Source: a virus. Taken from it: a stretch of 34,839 nucleotides of DNA. The stretch spans positions 1-34,839 of IMG/VR virus record IMGVR_UViG_3300048912_000294; one strand, written 5' to 3'. Positions 13,977 through 20,299 of the stretch are shown here, piece after piece. The notes beneath the pieces were generated by a model that did not search any database, was not told the DNA's origin, and worked only from the letters and a program-made list of their open reading frames with translations. Every line of letters starts with the position of its first letter. The stretch's first letter is position 1. Both the position numbers and the translations under genes were made by a program.

Positions 13977-14425
13977 TGGGAAACTGGGACGCACGCTTCC
14001 TGGGCATGGCCCAGTTCGTCTCCACGTGGAGCAAGGACCCGCGCAAGCAGGTCGGCGCCGTCGTGGTATCCCCCGACCGCCGGCGCTTCAGCGCGGGCTT
14101 CAACGGACTGCCGAGGGACTGGGAGGCCCTCTCGGCCCGGATGGGCGTCGGCATCATGGACAAGGCGACCAAGAACCGGTACAGCCTCCACGCCGAGGCG
14201 AACGCCATAGCGCAGGCCGGGGCCGAGCTCAACGGCTGGACGATCTACGTGACCGAGGCCCCGTGCCTCGACTGCGCGCTCGCCATCCACCGCGCGGGCA
14301 TCGCCAAGGTGGTGACCGTCCCGATCGACGAGGGCAGCTCCTGGGCCGCCGACCAGATCGACGCCCAGAGGCTGCTCGCGGCCGCGGGCATTCCGGTCCT
14401 CACGGTGGAGGTGTCCGATGCTTAG
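13976..14425 (+). CDS. Deoxycytidylate (dCMP) deaminase family protein
   Basis: The 149-residue product has the zinc-binding deaminase signature LHAEANAI (His72, Glu74) and APCLDCALAI (Pro96, Cys97, Cys100), with the upstream motifs DPRKQVGAVVVSP and GFNGLPR typical of dCMP deaminase. Members convert dCMP to dUMP, the substrate of thymidylate synthase. Next to a TS homologue that looks dCMP-specific, it could balance dTTP supply against modified dCTP, as T4 Cd does, or instead act on the modified nucleotide. TGATG overlap joins it to the TS-like gene, and it overlaps the DHFR-like gene by eight bases. Confidence 0.88.
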   Translation: MGNWDARFLGMAQFVSTWSKDPRKQVGAVVVSPDRRRFSAGFNGLPRDWEALSARMGVGIMDKATKNRYSLHAEANAIAQAGAELNGWTIYVTEAPCLDCALAIHRAGIAKVVTVPIDEGSSWAADQIDAQRLLAAAGIPVLTVEVSDA

Positions 14426-14930
14426 GCTCATCCTCGCGGTCAGCCAGGACGGCTTCCTGGCGAAGGGGCCTGCAGATGATATGCGGTGGACGTCGAAGGA
14501 CGACAAGCGCATGTTCCGGGCCCTCACATCGGTCGGCGGCGTGCTCGGCGCAGGCAGCAGGACTTTCGACCAGCTGCCGAAGCTGCCGGGGAGGCGGGTC
14601 ATCCGCCTGACCTCCTCGCCCCGGGCTGAGGACGCCCCCGTCGGACGCGCGGGGGCGCTGGAGATGACGCTCGGCCGGTTCTGCCACGCTCACCCCGACG
14701 CTTGGCTCATCGGCGGCCCGACGATAGCGCGGGAGGCCCTGGAGCTGGGCATGGTGGGCGAGGTCTTCATGTGCAGGCAGATCGGCACCTACCTCGGCGA
14801 GGGCATGCCCGACCTGGTCACGCCCTACGTCGAGGGCCGACGCGGCGGCGAGGGCGGCCGCGGGCGTCCATGGGGCAGGCAGGTCGTCTACTCCAAGGAC
14901 TGCCTGGAGGTGGTGCGATGGGCAGCCTGA
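14418..14930 (+). CDS. Dihydrofolate reductase-like protein
   Basis: The 170-residue product starts LRLILAVSQDGFLAKGPADD and continues MRWTSKDDKRMFRALT, GGVLGAGSRTFDQLP, RRVIRLTSSP and WLIGGPTIAREAL. These are the DHFR/RibD-C order of first strand, substrate loop, NADPH-binding segments and the Gly-Gly turn. Length fits bacterial DHFR. The C-terminal third is rich in Gly and Arg. DHFR restores tetrahydrofolate after thymidylate-synthase-type methylation, a step that hydroxymethylation does not need. ATG 14418 lies inside the end of the deaminase gene, and the stop overlaps the next gene by 13 bases. Catalytic residues were matched by eye only. Confidence 0.8.
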   Translation: MLRLILAVSQDGFLAKGPADDMRWTSKDDKRMFRALTSVGGVLGAGSRTFDQLPKLPGRRVIRLTSSPRAEDAPVGRAGALEMTLGRFCHAHPDAWLIGGPTIAREALELGMVGEVFMCRQIGTYLGEGMPDLVTPYVEGRRGGEGGRGRPWGRQVVYSKDCLEVVRWAA

Positions 14931-15373
14931 GGGAGGACCGGTCCAAGGAGACGAGCCTCTGGCAGTGGCTGAAGCGCGCGGGCGATAGGATGGGGAAGCT
15001 GTGCGACCTCCAGCGCATCGAGGACAGCACGAAGAAGGGCACCCCCGACGTCGAGGGCTGCCTCGACGGGGAGACCTTCTGGTGCGAGCTTAAGGTGGCC
15101 CACGAGATGGCCGGCGGGAGGTGGAGGGTGAAGCTCACCACCGCCCAGGTCCTCACCGCCCGCCGCAGGCGGCGGGCGCGCGGGCGTTCCTGGGTGCTCG
15201 TCCGCGTGGGCTCAAGCCCTTGCCGGCACTACCTTTTCGACGGGCTCGACGTCGAGCAGCTGCATGAAGCAGCCGCACCGCTGACTGAGGTGCAGCTGCA
15301 ATCGGGCTCCGTGCTCGCGGGCGCGGATGCCAGTGCGAGCACTATCATCGAAACGCTGGCAGGAAAGACCTAG
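14918..15373 (+). CDS. PD-(D/E)XK nuclease, Holliday-junction resolvase/VRR-NUC type
   Basis: The 151-residue product has KKGTPDVEGCLDGETFWCEL followed by Lys, giving Asp44, Glu57 and Lys59, the metal and catalytic triad of PD-(D/E)XK nucleases. A Lys/Trp-rich first helix precedes it (ETSLWQWLKRAGDRMGKL), and TTAQVLTARRRRRARGRSWV with the strand VLVRVG follows. This size and order fit phage resolvases and VRR-NUC proteins that cut branched DNA. Its role would be to resolve replication or recombination intermediates. ATG 14918 lies inside the DHFR gene end. The C-terminal 40 residues (SGSVLAGADASAST) carry no motif. The last codons lie upstream of a possible promoter. Confidence 0.78.
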   Translation: MGSLREDRSKETSLWQWLKRAGDRMGKLCDLQRIEDSTKKGTPDVEGCLDGETFWCELKVAHEMAGGRWRVKLTTAQVLTARRRRRARGRSWVLVRVGSSPCRHYLFDGLDVEQLHEAAAPLTEVQLQSGSVLAGADASASTIIETLAGKT

Positions 15374-15380
15374 CCGCGGA

Positions 15381-15435
15381 TATACTTTGTCTCCACACGG
15401 CCGCATCCGGATACTCAGCTGCACGGATGCGGCCG
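15381..15435 (+). promoter_or_regulatory. Possible -10 element followed by a 12-bp leader hairpin
   Basis: TATACT (15381-15386) is a good -10 word, but no convincing -35 lies 16-18 bases upstream. Directly after it CGGCCGCATCCG (15398-15409) pairs perfectly with CGGATGCGGCCG (15424-15435) around a 14-base loop, and the ribosome-binding word GGAGACAGAC follows at 15442. No T-run follows, so it is not a terminator. A leader or mRNA-stabilising hairpin is more likely than an attenuator. Confidence 0.5.
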
Positions 15436-15453
15436 CATACAGGAGACAGACCA

Positions 15454-16026
15454 GTGACCCAGAAGACCCCCAGCAAGCCCAAGCCCACGCCCACGTCCAC
15501 CGAGCGACTGGTCGAGCACTACAACTCCCAGGTGCCCGCGTACAACGCAGCCGTGTCGGCGATGCCAGAGAAGAAGCGACCGGCGACTGGCCTCCAGCAC
15601 GAGGCACACTACGTGCGAGCCGCTGGGCATGAGTTCGTAGAGCTCACCGACTGCGACGGATCGATCATTACCCGCCATGACCTGATCCTCCTCATCCGCC
15701 GCCAGAACCACCGCCTCAAGCGCCACATCAAGGCCCGCAGCCACGAGCTGCTGTTCGAGAAGGTCCGCGAGGCGACCGAGGCCGAGGTCGAGGGCATGGA
15801 GCGCGTCGAGCAGGCTCCCCTCCTCCTCAAGGACGGCAAGTACACCGTCGGCCACCCCTACTCCCACATACTGGACGTCCTCGCCGAGGAGTTCCCCGAG
15901 GCCTCGACCACGGTCGCCTGCCTCCGCTGGTACGTCGTCCACATCCGCGGCAACGCGAACGACGAGGGCCTCTCCTGGTCCGACCTTCCCCAGTACCGCC
16001 CCCGCTCGTCCAGCCAGAGGGGCTGA
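15454..16026 (+). CDS. Phage hypothetical protein with WY-type C-terminal unit, 190 aa
   Basis: GTG 15454 directly follows GGAGACAGAC, better than the ATG at 15427 which lies in the leader hairpin. After a Pro/Thr-rich start (TQKTPSKPKPTPTSTERL) comes a helical region with LVEHYNSQVPAYNAAVSAMP and an Arg/His-rich stretch LLIRRQNHRLKRHIKARSHE. The C-terminal part (HPYSHILDVLAEEFPEASTT then VACLRWYVVHIRG) resembles the small protein at 8811, so the two share a domain. The basic helix suggests nucleic-acid binding. The function is unknown, and its place before the reductase may be incidental. Confidence 0.75.
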   Translation: MTQKTPSKPKPTPTSTERLVEHYNSQVPAYNAAVSAMPEKKRPATGLQHEAHYVRAAGHEFVELTDCDGSIITRHDLILLIRRQNHRLKRHIKARSHELLFEKVREATEAEVEGMERVEQAPLLLKDGKYTVGHPYSHILDVLAEEFPEASTTVACLRWYVVHIRGNANDEGLSWSDLPQYRPRSSSQRG

Positions 16027-16029
16027 GCC

Positions 16030-16254
16030 ATGGCTTCGTGCCCACACTGCGGGACACAGATGATAGAGCAAGGCGAGTGCAGCTTCTGCGATGAGGAGGA
16101 GACCGAGGAGTGCGGCTTCTGCGAGCAGCTCTTCCCGTCCGACGAGCTCCACGACAGCGACGCCTACGGCGGCCCGCCTATCTGCGAGAACTGCAGGGCC
16201 TCAAGGCGGGCAGCTTATGAGGCGAGCTCCGACTACCGGCACCGCGCGCTGTGA
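16030..16254 (+). CDS. Small double zinc-ribbon protein, 74 aa
   Basis: Two pairs of CxxC knuckles are visible: CPHCGTQMIEQGECSFC near the N-terminus and CGFCEQLFPSDEL with CENC further on, enough for two zinc sites. The protein is acidic in the middle (DEEETEECGF). The C-terminus has a basic/aromatic tail (ASRRAAYEASSDYRHRAL). ATG 16030 starts three bases after the preceding stop with a weak AGAGGGG upstream. Such ribbon proteins may bind nucleic acid or act as adaptors. Its place before the reductase gene is the only contextual hint. Confidence 0.78.
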   Translation: MASCPHCGTQMIEQGECSFCDEEETEECGFCEQLFPSDELHDSDAYGGPPICENCRASRRAAYEASSDYRHRAL

Positions 16255-16265
16255 TCCTCAGGCAT

Positions 16266-16294
16266 CCGGAGAGGCCTTTCAACCTCTCCGGAGA
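16266..16294 (+). promoter_or_regulatory. Hairpin overlapping the ribosome-binding site of the reductase gene
   Basis: CCGGAGAGG (16266-16274) and CCTCTCCGG (16283-16291) are exact complements with an eight-base loop. The last two G of the second arm are the first two of GGAGACAGCC, the ribosome-binding site of ATG 16306. Folding would partly hide that site and could reduce translation; no T-run follows. Confidence 0.55.
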
Positions 16295-16305
16295 CAGCCA
16301 ACATC

Positions 16306-18075
16306 ATGGGACCACAGACCGCCTACTCCGACCAGCTACACTCCGAGAAGTACCGACTTCCGGGTGAGACTTTCCGAGACGCGATGAACCGCGTCGCCAA
16401 GGCCATGTCGGACGACGACGGCCACTACCACGCCTTCCGCGAGGTCATCCTCGACCAGCGCTTCATGCCGGCAGGCCGCGTCCAGGCAGCGATGGGCAGT
16501 CCCAAGGGCGTGACCCCCTACAACTGCTACGTCTCCGGCAACATCCCCGACAGCTTCGTCACCCGCGACAACCCCGAGCAGTCCAGCATCATGCACCGCG
16601 CCGAGCAGGCCGCGACGACGATGCGGATGGGCGGTGGCATCGGCTACAACTTCTCGGGCCTGCGCCCCGACGGCGCGCTGATCCACAAGCTCCTGAGCCG
16701 CTCCGGTGGGCCGCTGAGCTTCATGCCGATCTTCGACAAGGTCTGCGGCGCGACCAGCTCCTACGGCAACCGCCGCGGCGCCCAGATGGGCGTGCTCAAC
16801 GTCGACCACCCAGACATCATCAAGTTCATCAACGCCAAGCACAACGGCGACGCGCTGACCGGCTTCAACATCTCGATCGGCATCACGGACGAGTTCATGG
16901 AGGCCAAGTACGCTGGCAAGCCATTCGACCTCCGGTTCGGTGGGGAGGTCTACCAGACGGTGGACGCTTCCGAGCTCTGGGAGATGGTCATGCGGTCGAC
17001 CTGGGACTGGGCGGAGCCGGGCGTGCTCTTCCTCGACCGGATCAACAAGCTCAACAACCTCTGGTACTGCGAGACCATCCTCGCGACCAACCCGTGCGGC
17101 GAGCAGCCCCTGCCCCCGTTCGGCGCTTGCCTGCTGGGCTCGTTCAACCTGGTCAAGTACCTGGTGAATGGCCCCGGAGGCTACGGCTTCGACTGGGACC
17201 GCCTCGCGGCCGACATCCCCGAGGTCGTCCGGGCCATGGACAACGTGGTCGACCGCGCCGTCTACCCGCTGCCCGAGCAGGAGCGCGAGGCCAAGTCGAA
17301 GCGCCGCATGGGCCTAGGCGTGACGGGCATGGCGAACGCCTTCGAGGCGATGGGCATGCCCTACGGCTCGTTCGAGTTCGTCGCGATGGAGAACAGGCTG
17401 CTGGCCTTCATCACCCGCCACTGCTACATCGCGTCGGCCCACCTGGCCGCTGAGAAGGGCGCGTTCGAGCTCTACGACGAGCGCTACCTCGAGGGCGAGT
17501 TCTTCAAGACGCTCGACCACGACGTGCAGGACCTCATCCGCCGGAACAAGCTGCGCAACAGCCACCTCACGTCGATCGCGCCGTGCGGCACCATCTCGAT
17601 GAGCGCGGACAACATCTCGTCCAGCATCGAGCCGGTCTACAAGTGGCAGCAGCAGCGCACGGTCATCATGAACGGCGGCCCCGAGGCGGTCGACCTGTAC
17701 GACTACGGCTTCGCCAGCCTCCGGGTGCGCGGCCGCCGGACGTCCATGGGCGAGGTCACGGCGAAGGAGCACGTGGACGTCCTGGTGGCGGCCCAGAGGC
17801 ACGTCGACAGCGCGGTCAGCAAGACGGTCAACTGCGACGGCTCGATGCCCTGGGCGGAGTTCAAGGCGATCTACGACGACGCCTACGCCGGCGGGGCCAA
17901 GGGCTGCACGACCTTCAACTCGTCGGGCAAGCGCGCCGGCCTCTTCAAGGAGACGCCCGAGGCTTCCGACCTGCCCTTCCCCGCGCAGGGCTGGGGCCAG
18001 GGGGTGACGGAGACGCTGACCGGCGGGCCCACCTGCGAGTGGGACCCGGCGACCGGACGGCGCTCCTGCGAGTAA
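16306..18075 (+). CDS. nrdJ: Class II (adenosylcobalamin-dependent) ribonucleotide reductase
   Basis: The 589-residue enzyme reduces ribonucleotides to deoxyribonucleotides for phage DNA synthesis. Motifs in order are RFMPAGRVQAAMGSP, YNCYVSG (Cys74), MRMGGGIGYNFSGLRP, YGNRRGAQMGVLNVDHPDI and NPCGEQPLPPFGACLLGSFN. In the last, Cys264 with Asn262 and Glu266 is the thiyl-radical site and Cys275 the second redox cysteine, an 11-residue spacing as in NrdJ. The C-terminal half has RMGLGVTGMANAFEAMG and IAPCGTISMSADNISSSIEP. No ATP-cone is present, so it is compact. Two cysteines in the tail (TCEWDPATGRRSCE, Cys577 and Cys588) may shuttle electrons. No small subunit or activase gene is nearby, which agrees with class II. 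ATG 16306 follows GGAGACAGCC. Confidence 0.9.
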   Translation: MGPQTAYSDQLHSEKYRLPGETFRDAMNRVAKAMSDDDGHYHAFREVILDQRFMPAGRVQAAMGSPKGVTPYNCYVSGNIPDSFVTRDNPEQSSIMHRAEQAATTMRMGGGIGYNFSGLRPDGALIHKLLSRSGGPLSFMPIFDKVCGATSSYGNRRGAQMGVLNVDHPDIIKFINAKHNGDALTGFNISIGITDEFMEAKYAGKPFDLRFGGEVYQTVDASELWEMVMRSTWDWAEPGVLFLDRINKLNNLWYCETILATNPCGEQPLPPFGACLLGSFNLVKYLVNGPGGYGFDWDRLAADIPEVVRAMDNVVDRAVYPLPEQEREAKSKRRMGLGVTGMANAFEAMGMPYGSFEFVAMENRLLAFITRHCYIASAHLAAEKGAFELYDERYLEGEFFKTLDHDVQDLIRRNKLRNSHLTSIAPCGTISMSADNISSSIEPVYKWQQQRTVIMNGGPEAVDLYDYGFASLRVRGRRTSMGEVTAKEHVDVLVAAQRHVDSAVSKTVNCDGSMPWAEFKAIYDDAYAGGAKGCTTFNSSGKRAGLFKETPEASDLPFPAQGWGQGVTETLTGGPTCEWDPATGRRSCE

Positions 18076-18089
18076 CGCTGGGACGCCTC

Positions 18090-18099
18090 CCAAGCATGG
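18090..18099 (+). repeat. Copy of the 10-base word CCAAGCATGG
   Basis: This intergenic copy between the reductase and the terminator matches the words at 2105-2114 (intergenic, ahead of the membrane protein gene) and 11533-11542 (inside the glycosylase gene), all on the same strand. In two copies the flanks extend it toward CTCC-N-GGAG, a weak dyad. No function is known. Confidence 0.4.
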
Positions 18100-18113
18100 A
18101 GAACTAGAAGGAG

Positions 18114-18141
18114 ACCCAGGGGAGCGATCCCCTGGGTTTTT
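18114..18141 (+). terminator. Rho-independent terminator after the reductase gene
   Basis: ACCCAGGGGA (18114-18123) pairs perfectly with TCCCCTGGGT (18128-18137) around the loop GCGA, followed by TTTTT (18137-18141). The next gene starts 18 bases later without a visible promoter, so either read-through is intended or the promoter lies upstream of the hairpin. Confidence 0.9.
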
Positions 18142-18158
18142 CATATGGAGCGAGACAG

Positions 18159-18719
18159 ATGCTTGGCAAGGTAGGGTTCTGGGGCAACACCCATAGGGGA
18201 GGGCTGTCGGTGGCGTTCGGCCCCGAGATGCTCGCGTGGCTGCGGTCGCAGGGGGTCTGCGGCATCGACATCGTGGTGACGGCCGACCGCGCGGTCATCC
18301 TCATGCCGGACGAGAACGGGCTCGCGGTGACCAACAACGGCGAGCGGTCCACGACGGGCTTCGAGCACATCGTCCGCACGGCCTTCAAGCCGCAGTGCCT
18401 CAGCATCGACGTAGACCTGCCGGTCTTCGGCCTCACGGAGATGGAGTTCATCGCCGAGGAGGGGTGCCTCACCGGGTACCTGCCGAGCGACCACGAGCTG
18501 GAGTGGCCCCGCCTCGACGAGAGCTGCGCGACCTACGACGCCGCGCAGGTGGCCAAGGAGACGCTCCAGGCCCGCCTGATAAGCCTCGTCGCCTCGGGGC
18601 AGACCAGCTTCAAGGACGCGCACCGGATGCCCATGCGGCTGCGCCGGCTGCTCCCGCCGGGGGCATGGGCAGAGTGCCTGTCCACGGCGAAGGCCCTCGC
18701 CGGAGGGCTGGTGGCATGA
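18159..18719 (+). CDS. Phage hypothetical protein, 186 aa
   Basis: ATG 18159 follows GGAGCGAGACAG directly behind a terminator. The first ~100 residues are rich in predicted strands (GKVGFWGNTHRGGLSVAFGP, GIDIVVTADRAVILMPDENG, CLSIDVDLPVFGLTEMEF). The last 70 are helical and basic (LQARLISLVASGQTSFKDAH, MPMRLRRLLPPGAWAE). I recognise no family. The stop overlaps the start of the winged-helix regulator (ATGA), so the two are probably made together and may work together. A DNA-binding or regulatory partner role is conceivable but not shown. Confidence 0.75.
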   Translation: MLGKVGFWGNTHRGGLSVAFGPEMLAWLRSQGVCGIDIVVTADRAVILMPDENGLAVTNNGERSTTGFEHIVRTAFKPQCLSIDVDLPVFGLTEMEFIAEEGCLTGYLPSDHELEWPRLDESCATYDAAQVAKETLQARLISLVASGQTSFKDAHRMPMRLRRLLPPGAWAECLSTAKALAGGLVA

Positions 18720-19174
18720 GCAAGGCACCCATCGCCATAGACCCGCTGGACATGTCGCCTCCCGGCGAGTGGCCCTACTCGACCCACGACGAGGTCAGCC
18801 ACCTCGCGATCCTCGACGTCGCCGTCCTCCGCGCCCGCATAGACATGCTCCTCGAGGAGCGCCGGAACCGCAAGACGGAGCTGCGCCTCGGCCTCACGCG
18901 GCCCAAGTCGGTGTGGAGGTTGACGCGGACGGAGGGGCGGTTCGTCCAGCGGCTGCTGGACGCCGAGGGCTTCGTGACGAAGTCGCAGCTCCACGTCGCA
19001 CTGTCCGACGGCGACGAGCCCGACACGGACCAGAAGATCGTCGACGTGATCGCCTGCAAGGTCCGCAAGAAGCTGCGGGCCCACCTCCCGGAGGGGGTGG
19101 ACCCGCTGGTGACCCACTGGGGCCAGGGCTACGAGGCGTCCGACGCGCTGCGCGCCGCAGTGGCGGCTAGCTGA
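18716..19174 (+). CDS. OmpR/PhoB-type winged-helix DNA-binding protein
   Basis: The 152-residue product ends in a domain with the order of OmpR-family C-terminal winged helices: WRLTRTEGRFVQRLLDAEGF, VTKSQLHVALSDGDEPD, KIVDVIACKVRKKLRAHLPE, then VTHWGQGYEAS. This matches the LT-x-E, recognition-helix (VD-x-x-x-x-x-LRKKL) and GxGY wing elements. There is no receiver domain; the first 60 residues are a linker plus a helix (LRARIDMLLEERRNRKTELR). It is probably a phage transcription regulator that does not need phosphorylation. It is the last rightward gene, facing the leftward late genes, so control of the early-to-late switch is an attractive inference. CtrA-like proteins are common in alphaproteobacteria. 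Confidence 0.75.
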   Translation: MSKAPIAIDPLDMSPPGEWPYSTHDEVSHLAILDVAVLRARIDMLLEERRNRKTELRLGLTRPKSVWRLTRTEGRFVQRLLDAEGFVTKSQLHVALSDGDEPDTDQKIVDVIACKVRKKLRAHLPEGVDPLVTHWGQGYEASDALRAAVAAS

Positions 19175-19703
19175 GGCGGCGGACGGCCTCGAGGAGCTGC
19201 TCGTCGCTGAGGAGGTTGAGGGGATAGTACCCCTTGGCCCTCGTCCCCTCGACCAGCTTCGCGAGGCCCTCCTTCGTCCGCCCCGTCGGCGAGAGGGGCA
19301 CCTCGTACAGAGCCGCGTCCTCCTTCTTCTCGGGCAGCTGCGGCACCTTGAAGAAGACCAGCTTGGTCTTGAGCGTCCGCTTGAGCGACTTGAGGATGCG
19401 GTTGTCCTCGACCAGCTGGTGGCAGATGCTCTCGAGGTCCGCAGGGAGTGGCTCCATGCCGTACTCCGACATGTCGATGGGCGGGAAGGTGTCCTTCACG
19501 GCCGCCTCGATCGAGGCGATCATGCCGTACGTGATCCCCTTGACGGGCTCTATCCGGTCGGGCCCGCCGTGCCCATGGTTGCTGACCTTGGCGACGAGCG
19601 CGCCGTTGTGGTAGAGCGACGCCGTGTAGCACGGCGTCTCCTCGCTCATGCTCTCCATGACTTGTATGTTCTTGAGCTCGATCTTGGGCTTCTGCGTCGT
19701 CAC
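19167..19703 (-). CDS. Phage hypothetical protein, 178 aa
   Basis: GTG 19703 overlaps the stop of the upstream gene (GTGA), with AAGGAAGAAGAGAA in front. The frame extends further but as a shadow. The first half is strand-rich (ELKNIQVMESMSEETPCYTA, SLYHNGALVAKVSNHGHGGP). The second is helical (IEAAVKDTFPPID, LESICHQLVEDNRILKSLKR) with a C-terminal region GLAKLVEGTRAKGYYPLNLL. Similar proteins occur in other phages without function. Its stop codon overlaps the stop region of the convergent gene at 18716-19174 by eight bases, with no terminator between them. Confidence 0.75.
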   Translation of the reverse strand: MTTQKPKIELKNIQVMESMSEETPCYTASLYHNGALVAKVSNHGHGGPDRIEPVKGITYGMIASIEAAVKDTFPPIDMSEYGMEPLPADLESICHQLVEDNRILKSLKRTLKTKLVFFKVPQLPEKKEDAALYEVPLSPTGRTKEGLAKLVEGTRAKGYYPLNLLSDEQLLEAVRRLS

Positions 19704-19960
19704 TTCTCTTCTTCCTTCTTCATAACGTAGAGGGCGTAGCCGATGGGGCACTCGTGCTGGCCCCAATCGAAGTCGTATAGGCGGTCCCGCTGGACGCCGA
19801 GCAGCACGGCGTCGTCGTGGCTGACGACGCCGCTGAGGCAGTCCGTGGGATCATCGTCGAAGTGCCACATGAGGTCCTCGTCGATGAGGGCCTGCACGAA
19901 GGCCTTAGCCTCCTCGAAGTCGCGGATCGGGCCGCGCGTGGCGTCTGTGAGATGCTTCAT
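19700..19960 (-). CDS. Small acidic phage protein, 86 aa
   Basis: The start is ATG 19960, four bases after the stop of the upstream gene. The product is acidic (IRDFEEAKAFVQALIDEDLM, WHFDDDPTDCLSG) and ends with GQHECPIGYALYVMKKEEEK. It has no recognised domain and resembles small hypothetical proteins carried by many phages. It is the second of three small genes transcribed leftward from the promoter at 20328-20356, and its stop overlaps the next start. Confidence 0.75.
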   Translation of the reverse strand: MKHLTDATRGPIRDFEEAKAFVQALIDEDLMWHFDDDPTDCLSGVVSHDDAVLLGVQRDRLYDFDWGQHECPIGYALYVMKKEEEK

Positions 19961-19963
19961 GGC

Positions 19964-20296
19964 TCAGGACTTCATGTAGCAGATGAAGTGGTAGGCGTTG
20001 CTCTCGCGGCGGATGCGGAGGTAGTCGCCGTAGTCGGGGTGCCACGACACCAGGATTTGCTTGTCCTCGGCGTAGGTCGCCTCGCGGATGTTCTTGGCAA
20101 TCTCCTCGAGCTTGGCGCGGTCGAAGCCGAGCAGCGGGCGGTCGAGGGTGCCCGCGCAGCGGATGAAGTGCTGAGGCACGCCGTGGTCGGGTGAGGCCTC
20201 GCACTCCTCGACGTAGGTGCCCATGTCGCGGAGGAGGTTGACCGCCCGCATGGCCTTGAGGGCGTCGGTGGTCAGGTTGGGGTACTTGCCGAACAT
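19964..20296 (-). CDS. Small phage protein, 110 aa
   Basis: Two starts are possible. ATG 20311 lies inside a perfect dyad without a ribosome-binding site. ATG 20296 has GGAGA about ten bases upstream, formed by one arm of the dyad, and is preferred. The product has a helical first half (LTTDALKAMRAVNLLRDMGT) and a second half with FDRAKLEEIAKNIREATYAE and strands ILVSWHPDYGDYLRI, ending NAYHFICYMKS. No family is recognised. It is the first gene behind its own promoter, in a unit separate from the lysis and tail genes. Confidence 0.75.
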   Translation of the reverse strand: MFGKYPNLTTDALKAMRAVNLLRDMGTYVEECEASPDHGVPQHFIRCAGTLDRPLLGFDRAKLEEIAKNIREATYAEDKQILVSWHPDYGDYLRIRRESNAYHFICYMKS

Positions 20297-20299
20297 GAA

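Noticed and set aside
13976-14425. Reading the cluster simply as dTMP synthesis (dCMP deaminase, thymidylate synthase, DHFR)
   Set aside because: Not excluded, but the Asp in GLPYD, the lost His next to the catalytic Cys and the fused pyrophosphohydrolase/kinase fit dCMP modification better.
6020-14930. A 2-aminoadenine (Z-genome) system, because HD hydrolase, MazG-like protein and PolA occur together
   Set aside because: No PurZ/adenylosuccinate-synthetase-like gene is in the window, and the TS-like active site points to cytosine rather than purine modification.
15358-15386. A full sigma70 promoter at TATACT
   Set aside because: The -10 word is good but the -35 position reads TGGCAG or GGCAGG; kept only as a possible element.
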